A DNA stretch of 64,000 bases from Auanema rhodensis (taxonomy: Eukaryota > Nematoda > Chromadorea > Rhabditida > Rhabditidae): contig OZ059900.1 in assembly GCA_964057225.1 (NCBI GenBank), positions 12,601,638 through 12,665,637 on the forward strand, in the 5' to 3' direction. The position numbers and the translations under genes were made by a program. This document shows, one piece after another, positions 54,524-64,000 of this stretch. The first letter of the stretch is position 1; each line of letters opens with the position of its first letter. Under the pieces are notes generated by a model, which did not search any database, was not told the origin of the DNA, and worked only from the letters and a program-made list of their open reading frames with translations.

Positions 54524-57011
54524 TTTTTTTTTCGGTTGTAAACAAATGCATTTGGCCATGACAGTAACAATTCATATAGTTTTTAATTCACTTTAAGAAT
54601 ATGCCAGATCGTTCCATTTGGGTCGCCGCGGATTCTAAGTCACTGGACGCCCAAAAACATTACGAAAAAAAAGAGTATAGATTTATATAAAGAATAAATA
54701 GATTGTACTTTTATAGTGAAAAAAGGCAGAAAAGGATTTAGAATACAAAGGTTAATTAACTACAAGATTATAGTTATAGTATAAATGATAAAGATAAACG
54801 AATGAACTGTTATGCTTTTAAAGCTCATGCTTATATACTATTACAACCTCTATTTTTTTAAACGCCTCTCTACTGACGTGCCCTTAGAGTATGCTTATTT
54901 CTTATAATCGAGAAAAAATCGCGCTATGCGTTCTCTTTAGCAGCAGTTTACTGCAATGCATGAAGCATCTCGTAAAATATTCTTTAATTGAATTATAGTT
55001 TTATTATATTCAACAAGATGAATATCTTCATCAAGTTCACAAATCAGTTGAACAGACAACAGTTTTTCTGATTGAAAACATAGTTAATGGATTAAATAAT
55101 TTAATTGACTGAAGAGTAATATGTTAGTTTAACCTATGTGGAGGAATTATCTATGCAATTACTAATATTGTACTAGATATATGAACGCCCTCTCGAAACG
55201 AAATGAAACAATTTCAACAAACAACTGTCTCTTTGAGTAGCATTTTACTATAAAGAAAAGTGGAGTCTAAACACCTTATCGATCAATCTAAATGTTTTAC
55301 TATATCTCGTTCATGTAAAAAACGGTAAAACTCTGAGAACTCTCAGAGAACCTTTCGTTTTTTTGAAGAGCAGCTCGTCTAGTTATTAATTAATATTAAT
55401 TCACTTTAAGAATATGCCAGATCGTTCCATTTGGGTTGCCGCGGATTCTAAGTCACTGGACGCCCAAAAACATTACGAAAGAAAAGAGTATAGATTTATA
55501 TAAAGAATAAATAGATTGTACTTTTATAGTGAAAAAAGGCAGAAAAGGATTTAGAATACAAAGGTTAATTAACTACAAGATTATAGTTATAGTATAAATG
55601 ATAAAGATAAACGAATGAACTGTTATGCTTTTAAAGCTCATGCTTATATACTATTACAACCTCTATTTTTTTAAACGCCTCTCTACTGACGTGCCCTTAG
55701 AGTATGCTTATTTCTTATAATCGAGAAAAAATCGCGCTATGCGTTCTCTTTAGCAGCAGTTTACTGCAATGCATGAAGCATCTCGTAAAATATTCTTTAA
55801 TTGAATTATAGTTTTATTATATTCAACAAGATGAATATCTTCATCAAGTTCACAAATCAGTTGAACAGACAACAGTTTTTCTGATTGAAAACATAGTTAA
55901 TGGATTAAATAATTTAATTGACTGAAGAGTAATATGTTTGTTTAACCTATGTGGAGGAATTATCTATGCAATTACTAATATTGTACTAGATATATGAACG
56001 CCCTCTCGAAACGAAATGAAACAATTTCAACAAACAACTGTCTCTTTGAGTAGCATTTTACTATAAAGAAAAGTGGAGTCTAAACACCTTATCGATCAAT
56101 CTAAATGTTTTACTATATCTCGTTCATGTAAAAAACGGTAAAACTCTGAGAACTCTCAGAGAACCTTTCGTTTTTTTGAAGAGCAGCTCGTCTAGTTATT
56201 AATTAATATTAATTCACTTTAAGAATATGCCAGATCGTTCCATTTGGGTTGCCGCGGATTCTAAGTCACTGGACGCCCAAAAACATTACGAAAGAAAAGA
56301 GTATAGATTTATATAAAGAATAAATAGATTGTACTTTTATAGTGAAAAAAGGCAGAAAAGGATTTAGAATACAAAGGTTAATTAACTACAAGATTATAGT
56401 TATAGTATAAATGATAAAGATAAACGAATGAACTGTTATGCTTTTAAAGCTCATGCTTATATACTATTACAACCTCTATTTTTTTAAACGCCTCTCTACT
56501 GACGTGCCCTTAGAGTATGCTTATTTCTTATAATCGAGAAAAAATCGCGCTATGCGTTCTCTTTAGCAGCAGTTTACTGCAATGCATGAAGCATCTCGTA
56601 AAATATTCTTTAATTGAATTATAGTTTTATTATATTCAACAAGATGAATATCTTCATCAAGTTCACAAATCAGTTGAACAGACAACAGTTTTTCTGATTG
56701 AAAACATAGTTAATGGATTAAATAATTTAATTGACTGAAGAGTAATATGTTAGTTTAACCTATGTGGAGGAATTATCTATGCAATTACTAATATTGTACT
56801 AGATATATGAACGCCTTCTCGAAACGAAATGAAACAATTTCAACAAACAACTGTCTCTTTGAGTAGCATTTTACTATAAAGAAAAGTGGAGTCTAAACAC
56901 CTTATCGATCAATCTAAATGTTTTACTATATCTCGTTCATGTAAAAAACGGTAAAACTCTGAGAACTCTCAGAGAACCTTTCGTTTTTTTGAAGAGCAGC
57001 TCGTCTAGTTA

Positions 57012-57170
57012 TTATTGGAGAGCGGTAATTTTCTTCTCGGCGGAGATGGGTGCTCTATACTTCTTAATCAGTTTCTCGAGCCCTTCTACGTCTATCAGTG
57101 CCATGCCACCAACCAAGTCAACGTACTTCAATAATTCAAGAGCAGGAATTTTTACAAATTTCTTCGACAT
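57012..57170 (-). CDS. Cassette small protein, unit 12 (start codon lost)
   Basis: The same frame, but the usual start ATG at 57189-57191 reads AAG. The next in-frame ATG (57168-57170, MSKKF) would leave 52 residues with the core intact. The rest of the frame is unchanged. Confidence 0.4.
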   Translation of the reverse strand: MSKKFVKIPALELLKYVDLVGGMALIDVEGLEKLIKKYRAPISAEKKITALQ

Positions 57171-57222
57171 AGAATTTTGTTTCCTGGCCTTATCTGAAAT
57201 GAGTAGAAATTAAGACAATCAT

Positions 57223-57305
57223 GGCTCTACACCGGATTTGTACCAGTGAGTGTAGTTTGCCTCAGATTTGCAATCCTGGTACTACACCACTTGACTATTC
57301 CGGTG
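57223..57305 (-). repeat. Cassette tRNA-like sequence, unit 12
   Basis: Same as in unit 1. Confidence 0.6.
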
Positions 57306-58408
57306 TTTTTTTTTCGGTTGTAAACAAATGCATTTGGCCATGACAGTAGCAATTCATATAGTTTTTAATTCACTTTAAGAATATGCCAGATCGTTCCATT
57401 TGGGTCGCCGCGGATTCTAAGTCACTGGACGCCCAAAAACATTACGAAAAAAAAGAGTATAGATTTATATAAAGAATAAATAGATTGTACTTTTATAGTG
57501 AAAAAAGGCAGAAAAGGATTTAGAATACAAAGGTTAATTAACTACAAGATTATAGTTATAGTATAAATGATAAAGATAAACGAATGAACTGTTATGCTTT
57601 TAAAGCTCATGCTTATATACTATTACAACCTCTATTTTTTTAAACGCCTCTCTACTGACGTGCCCTTAGAGTATGCTTATTTTTTATAATCGAGAAAAAA
57701 TCGCGCTATGCGTTCTCTTTAGCAGCAGTTTACTGCAATGCATGAAGCATCTCGTAAAATATTCTTTAATTGAATTATAGTTTTATTATATTCAACAAGA
57801 TGAATATCTTCATCAAGTTCACAAATCAGTTGAACAGACAACAGTTTTTCTGATTGAAAACATAGTTAATGGATTTAATAATTTAATTGACTAAAGAGTA
57901 ATATGTTAGTTTAACCTATGTGGAGGAATTATCTATGCAATTACTAGTATTGGACTAGATATATGAACGCCCTCTCGAAACGAAATGAAACAATTTCAAC
58001 AAACAACTGTCTCTTTGAGTAGCATTTTACTATAAAGAAAAGTGGAGTCTAAACACCTTATCGATCAATCTAAATGTTTTACTATATCTCGTTCATGTAA
58101 AAAACGGTAAAACTCTGAGAACTCTCAGAGAACCTTTCGTTTTTTTGAAGAGCAGCTCGTCTAGTTATTAATTAATATTAATTCACTTTAAGAATATGCC
58201 AGATCGTTCCATTTGGGTTGCCGCGGATTCTAAGTCACTGGACGCCCAAAAACATTACGAAAAAAAAGAGTATAGATTTATATAAAGAATAAATAGATTG
58301 TACTTTTATAGTGAAAAAAGGCAGAAAAGGATTTAGAATACAAAGGTTAATTAACTACAAGATTATAACTATAGTATAAATGATAAAGATAAACGAATGA
58401 ACTGTTAT

Positions 58409-59307
58409 ACTCTGAGGCCACTCGAATACAGGGGTGTATTAAAATTGTTAACTGCGCAGACCAACAGCTGTTAAAATTATACTTTCGGGCGTTAGCTGCC
58501 AAACTTAAATTTTCTGAAATCCAACAAGGATAATAATCGTATTCAAAACTTGAAAATGAGCGGAAAAACATGGATTATATTACTTAATAAACATGAATTT
58601 ATTTTTTCCATTTTTAAACCTTAATTTGCTAAACGAATTAAATAGATTTAAACGTTGAAACAATTTCAACAAACAACTGTCTCTTTGGGTAGCATTTTAC
58701 TTTAAAGAAAAGTGGAGTCTAAACACCTTATCGATATGTGGAGGAATTATCTATGCAATTACTAATATGGTACTAAATATGTAAACTCTCTCTTTCACTC
58801 GCTCTGCATACTGTTTAACAGTAGTTTACTGCAATGCATGAATCATCTCGTAAAATATTCTTTAATTGAATTATAGTTTTATTATATTCAACAAGATGAA
58901 TATCTTCATCAAGTTCACAAATCAGTAGATGTGTGTGAACTGTCTATTTAACTTGTTATAACTCGCTTGATGATTTAAATTCATCGAGGTGCTTAGTTGT
59001 TGTATGTAATTCTATAGCCGGATTGAAATTGTTTTACAAAAAGAGAGCAAACGCAAATATCGTATTAAATAGAATTCACGCTTTAGATTAATTCCTATTA
59101 TCGAATGGGAAGTGCATGGATCTCTGCATACAACGCTTTGTTTGAAATGAAAATTGATTTTGGCGCCAATTCTGAAAATTTTGAATTTGTTTTTTCTTGC
59201 CTTTTTTTAGTTCCACCGTTTCTTCTGTACAAACTACTGAATAAATGCTTTAGTTTTTTTCTGAATTTATGTGAGTTATCTTTGTTATTTACTTTGTTTC
59301 CGGTTTG
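58409..59307. other. Array edge and gene-free flank
   Basis: The array ends abruptly at 58408. At 58465-58500 the sequence CAGCTGTTAAAATTATACTT followed by TCGGGCGTTAGCTG resembles the 30-bp repeat of repeat A. At about 58660-58925 lie rearranged, diverged pieces of the array unit. 58926-59307 is AT-rich and presumably holds the promoter of the next gene. Confidence 0.7.
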
Positions 59308-61504
59308 ATGGATGACCCACAGTTGGATAGGCTGAATTATTGCATCAAATGCCAAAAGTTTTTTAAGAATAATGATAAAACGGAGCACTGTTGTGTAAGC
59401 GTTACTTGTTTTTTTCTTAAATTTTTTTTTAGCTCTTCTCATTTGTTTCTTCTAATAAAGACGATGAACAAAAGTTCAAACAAAAAACGTTTTTGGCTAT
59501 CCGACACGAGTTGTATGAAACAGAAAGATCATATTTAAATTTTTTAAAAGTTTTGGAAGAGGTTTGTCTTTTTTTTCTTGTTTATCCTTAACGATGAAGA
59601 ATATTTTCAAGCTATTTTTTGTTCCACTATCAATGTCTACTCTATGTAGTGAAAAAGAAGCTTTATCAATTTTTACTGGTCTCCCATCAATAATTGGCAT
59701 AAGCAAGGTTTTATAAAAATAGTTTAGCAGCTAAAAAAATGCTCAACATGTTTTTGTTGCAGATGATGCTCAATGAAATTGAAAGTGCTGCAGGCATTCA
59801 ATCAATTTTTAATGTTTTTTCTCCGTATCTAAAGCTATATTCAACCTATGCTTGTAATTATTCTACTTCTCAAAAACATTTCCTTGTTAGTTTAAGTAAA
59901 ATTTCAATAGAGTGCTAATCTGTTTTATAAAGAAATTGATGTCGAAGCCTAAATTCAGGCGTTTCATCGAACAACTGGAATCTGATCCTCGTTGCAATTC
60001 AATCAAGTTAGCTGGACTACTCATTATGCCTATCCAACGAATTTCGAGGTTTTTTGGAATTTTTAAAATAGTTAAAAAGAACCATTTAGATACGAACTAT
60101 TCATCAAACGTTTTTTGGAAAACAGTAACAATGAATCCGAAAGAGCGGATTTATATGGTAAGTACCAGTTCTTCCGATTGATTTTACAATTAAAAAATAA
60201 GAAATAATTATACCATATTTACATATCAGATGTGTTGCATCAATTGCAAAAAATAAGTGAGGTTACCCAGGAATGTCTGAATGATTTTGAATTTGGTGAA
60301 AAATTATGGTTGATTCAAGAGTCGTTAGGTATGAATGAAGGCATCGTAGCACCCGGTCGGAAATTCATCAAAGATGGATTATTGTACAAGGCATGTTAAC
60401 TAGAATATAAATTAATTATTGTGTAACAGAAAGTACAAGGAAGTGATTCAAATTTTGAAGAACGTCTATTTTGGCTGTTTAACGACTTATTGATATATGG
60501 AAAACGTCGGCTAGGTATTGGCCCGAAATACGAATGCTCTTGTATGCTTCCATTACGTCATTGTTCTTCGTTCTATGATGACCTTACGGGGACAATAAAA
60601 GTATGCTATCTACTTTCGTAGTTGAACTTTTGTCTTTTAGATTCAATGCAAATCATATCAAGTACTACTAACTGCCGATAGCTTTGATGTACTTAAAAAA
60701 TGGTTCCCTGATCTTTTTAACATATTATCATTATTTCTAGTCTTACAGGCATGAGGAATTGGACAATGCGATACAGTCCAGTAAACTTTCTCGTTCTACG
60801 CTTCGAAAGGAAAGCAGCAAGCAACAAGTTAAAGAATTCGGGTGTGTTTTCTTATTTGAAATTTTTTCTATTATTGTTCTTAGATCACAGATTAGAAAAA
60901 AGATTACAAATCGTTTCAATCAGAAGTCATTTTTGGCACAGGATACAATTGTTCAAAAGAATAAAACGAGTGCTTTTCGAAAAAGGAAATGGGTAAGAAT
61001 TACCTGAGCTTATTATACTTTGTTGTTTTTTATAGGAATCACATGTTTCAACTCCTTTAAATAAAAACGGTTGTGAATTTGCTGAAAAAAGTGAGTAAAA
61101 TATTATTATATTATTTCTGTTTATTTAGTTCAAAAAACACAAGAAAGTCCAACTATCTCGCACAGCGAAATCAAAAAATGCTTGCAGTATTCCCATAGAG
61201 AAACTGATCAGGTATTTAATAAGACAAAAGCTTTAGTTTTTCTGTGAACCATATGAAATTTTTATTTCATATTTTATTTTTATAGAAAAACGAAATCAAA
61301 GATGAAAAACGAGAATTTATTACATATAATGGGATAACCAATGAAATATGTCAAACAAGTTCTGAATCGATTCTACAGCGATATCCTCCGAATATATCAA
61401 GTGAACCTCCGTGGTGGTTACATGATTCTACGCCAGCTGTATATTTAGAACAACAAAAGCGTGGGTTAGTAAGTAAAATTCTCGATAATTGTACGATTAT
61501 GTAA
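59308..61504 (+). CDS. RhoGEF with DH and PH domains and a C-terminal CaaX box
   Basis: A predicted guanine-nucleotide exchange factor for Rho-family GTPases, FGD-like in its DH-PH core but without a FYVE domain in this model. Proposed exons: 59308-59394, 59433-59561, 59600-59707, 59763-59885, 59933-60161, 60230-60390, 60430-60600, 60641-60702, 60749-60841, 60884-60992, 61036-61090, 61129-61211, 61286-61504. DH signatures: RHELYETERSYLNFLKVLEE, MLNEIE, and IKLAGLLIMPIQRISR. PH signatures: GLLYKKVQG, FWLFNDLLIYGKRR, and the closing Trp of the last helix. The end reads CTIM, a CaaX prenylation motif. The intron at 60391-60429 uses a GC donor. The 60161/60230 junction is the least certain, chosen only because it keeps the frame. 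An N-terminal CIKC...HCC cluster might bind metal. The start is the first ATG of that exon; a further 5' exon is possible. Confidence 0.85.
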
Positions 61505-62623
61505 TATATATTGATTAGCATATTTTGTAATTTCGAGTCTGATTGAACATCTGGGTTTACTCTCTCAGCATAATATTTTCAATGAAACATCCTTTGCTTT
61601 TACAATTTACTCTTTAAAAGAAAACAACTGTTATACCATTGGCATCACCATCAAATGCTACGCATAGGACATAATGTTATGAAACAGTAATTATCATTAA
61701 CTATATTTTTTTTTCCAATAACGAACATACAACAAACCATTGCTTTTTCACTTTTGTATGAATGTGGGAAATATTTTTCAAGTGAAACGTTTTATCAAAA
61801 GTATACAAACGCACCAAAATGGTTCTGTATTATTCATTATTGGAGTATAATACTACTGGCCTTTCATTCATTTTAGATTTGAAAGAAGATAATATATAAA
61901 TGAAGGGCGGGTTATGTTGGCCAATAATGAAGGATAGAATTTTATTGTCAAATGACCTTGGTTTTCAACTATCTCTTGTGTTAACTCACAGAGGTTTTTA
62001 TAATCTTTCTGGCAATGCAACCATTTCATGTTTGATAATGTTCTTAATAACTAGCATTTTGAATAATATGAATAAAAAATATATTGTACCTTTAGTCTTA
62101 CCTTAAATAGCATAGATTATGTACAGAACTTTCAACTATACTTTCATTACTTATTCATAATTATTTTATACTCGAATCGAACGAAGTTTTATTGGTGGAT
62201 AAGTTTATTCAAAATCTCTTTTCAGATCAAGTTTTTCAAGTTTTAAATAATTGTGTTCATATTATATATTCAAGTTAGTAGCTGACTGATTAATGTAGAA
62301 AAATTACTGAAATTACCATTGTTATCAAATTGCGGAGTCTGATATTCAGAACCTGTTCTTGAGAAAGTTTTTCAATATTTGTATCTGTTTCAATCCGTCT
62401 TTCGGGCCTATTCATCATGTGTCTTGATTTGTGGTTTCATTATGTTTTCAAGTTTTGCGATGATTTTATTTCCAGTTTTCTAACACTTTTCTATTTTCAT
62501 GTATATACCCTAATGATAATAGCTGGTACCTATTTTATTGAATCACTTTAAGATTTGTTTTTATTTTTTCTTATATTATTTTTTTTATTTTCTTCGCGTT
62601 TGCAATGATTAATTCCAGAAACA
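61505..62623. other. Intergenic region
   Basis: AT-rich, with no coding potential I trust. Just before the next gene, a TTAATTCCAG at 62610-62619 is a good acceptor, possibly for trans-splicing. Confidence 0.6.
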
Positions 62624-64000
62624 ATGAAGGATACAACAGTAGAATTAAAAAACAATAACTCTTCTCGAGTTAGATATATTATACTTATTATCGGTTTCTT
62701 TTTTTTTAATTCATAAGTAATTTACAATTTGGACAGGAACTCTATGTATTGCTAGCATAGCTTCAAATATGATAGTATTCAACTTTACCGTCATTTGTAT
62801 GACTAGTCCTAATTCTACAACACAAAGCAACTCAAACATTCATAATTTTTCACAAAAAGAAATATCACAACTTAATTGGTCAGTCGGGGTTGGAACATTG
62901 CTAGCCGCATGGCCATTTCATTGGTATGTGAACAACTACTTCATTACTTGATTGGTAATTAATACAATATTTAGGTTTTATATGAAATATGGAGCCCGTA
63001 TAGTTTTTTTCATAGCAGGACTTATTTCTGCAGTTTCAACCGTATCAATCCCGTTTGTAGCTTTTAGTGATTTCTACTTATTTTTATTGGCTCGCTTCGC
63101 ACAAGTTTGTTGTTTAGAAAAGTAAACAATATAAATACTTTGATTAGGGAATTTCATTTGGTGCAGACTTTGCTGCTATTGGGCTCATAGTTGTTAACTG
63201 GGCTACACTGAAACAACATGGATTTTTCATCTCCTTGCTGTCGTCTTTTTCTCAGATATCTGTGATGTTTACCATGCCATTGGCAGGCGAAGTTGATTTT
63301 TTTTTATATTCAAGAAATATATTTTTTTTTAAGTTGTGCGAGTCGAAGCTCGGATGGGAAGCTGTTTATTACATTCATGCCTTTTTGAGCATTATTCTAT
63401 TCAGTGCATGGCTCATTTATTACAGGTTTAAATCATGGCTGTTATGCTAATCTTTACACCCTAAACGATGTTGTAGAAATGATCCTGCTGATCATCCAAA
63501 AATAACAGAGAAAGAACTGGGTAAAATTCATTCTGGGAAAGAGGGAACACTGGATATGGAGATTAAAACACCTGTTAAAGTAAATATAATGCTAGTTCAC
63601 AATAAACGCTATAATTTTATTTTAGGCTATTATGAGCAACATTGTCGTTTGGGCGGTCTGGCTTTCTGCTTTTGGTGAGCTATTAATGTCGCAATTCATT
63701 GTGATGTATGGATCGATATATCTTAAAGAGGTTGAGTTTTTTACAATCATATAAAGTACTGAAAACTGAATTTAGGTTTTGGGTTTTCAAGTTGCACACA
63801 CAGGATATTTTGTAGCAATTCCTAGAGCCCTACATTTGGTTTTCAAAATAGTATCTGGAATTGCTTCCGATAAAATTCAATTTATCTCAGAAAAGTTAAA
63901 GATGAAAATATTTAACAGCATCGCTTTAATGGTACTAGTAGTAAACTTCTTTTTCAACTTTCACTATTTTTTTAGGTTTCCGGATTATTCTTTTGCTTGT
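62624..64000 (+). CDS. SLC17-type major facilitator transporter (partial)
   Basis: A 12-membrane-segment MFS carrier of the SLC17 (anion/phosphate or vesicular) type, cut by the window edge. It starts ATGAAGGATACAACAG, four bases after an acceptor-like TTCCAG. Exons: 62624-62693, 62737-62933, 62975-63114, 63148-63291, 63334-63425, 63477-63579, 63626-63730, 63776-63931, 63976-64000. Introns are 35-51 nt. Visible family marks: NFTVICM after the first membrane segment, a glycosylated loop (NSTTQSNSN), KYGARIVFFIAGLISAVST, LLARFAQGISFGADFAAIGL (MFS motif region), ETPVK-like linker KTPVK, and membrane segments of the second half. The pattern resembles the many nematode SLC17-like transporters. Substrate cannot be told. 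Confidence 0.88.

Larger units (their letters stand above)
46243..58408. repeat. Tandem array with 813-bp and 1156-bp units
   Basis: Thirteen units begin (at CAGCAGTTTACTGCAATGCA) at 46251, 47408, 48221, 49034, 49847, 51003, 51816, 52629, 53785, 54941, 55754, 56567 and 57723; the last is partial. Spacings are 813 bp, or 1156-1157 bp where a ~343-bp cassette is present (units 1, 5, 8, 9, 12). Units are nearly identical. Each contains the palindrome CTCTGAGAACTCTCAGAG (one base changed in unit 1) and AT-rich sequence without long ORFs. Outside the cassettes I see no gene. Confidence 0.97.

Noticed and set aside
46243..58408. The array as a CRISPR or a standard short satellite
   Set aside because: Units are over 800 bp, nearly identical along their full length and without spacers; the context is eukaryotic.
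61900..62106. 68-codon ORF between the RhoGEF and transporter genes
   Set aside because: No homology or splice context; its composition matches the AT-rich intergenic sequence.

Overview
The window looks like a piece of a nematode genome. The 5S rRNA, the rDNA layout, introns of about 40-50 nt ending in TTTTAG or TTTCAG, and an SLC17-type transporter gene all fit. I cannot name the species. The sequence is AT-rich and dominated by rDNA and mobile elements; only the last 5 kb resembles ordinary single-copy genes.

Layout. 1-5638: rDNA read on the minus strand (28S 5' part, ITS2, 5.8S, ITS1, 18S, spacer, then the 3' part of the neighbouring 28S). That second 28S stops being 28S at 5638, in the zone where R-type retrotransposons insert, and is joined through 253 unidentified bases to a BEL/Pao element. 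5892-21181: two nearly identical BEL/Pao copies in opposite orientation, with an LTR fragment and a 5S rRNA gene between them. The minus copy has three stop codons and is cut in its integrase. The plus copy has one open 2637-codon gag-pol-env frame, two LTRs and a tRNA-Gly-type primer site. LTR breakpoints suggest an inversion between copies. 21111-31820: a 2.45-kb repeat (A, repeated as A') flanks an unrelated minus-strand gag-env fusion that has no pol. A contains three tRNA-like sequences and two small ORFs. 31816-32980: AT-rich tandem and dispersed repeats. 32983-46200: remains of Polinton/Maverick-like elements: an intron-containing protein-primed DNA polymerase B gene with three stop codons, a convergent capsid-like gene, broken polymerase pieces, Ty3-type fragments, and a second, different polymerase B lineage on the minus strand. 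46243-58408: a 12.2-kb tandem array of 813-bp units, five of which carry a ~343-bp cassette (tRNA-like sequence plus a 59-codon ORF). 59308-61504: a DH-PH RhoGEF gene with a C-terminal CaaX box. 62624-64000: the start of an SLC17/MFS transporter gene.

The most interesting signal is a small predicted protein found in three otherwise unrelated repeats: the A repeat, a locus at 41.5 kb and the 46-58 kb array. Its core is a Gly-x-Ala-(Val/Leu)-(Ile/Asp)-x-Val-x-Gly-Leu motif, followed by coiled-coil-like sequence in two of the three versions. In all three, a splice-acceptor-like site lies just before the ATG, and in two a tRNA-like sequence lies upstream on the same strand. I do not recognise this family.
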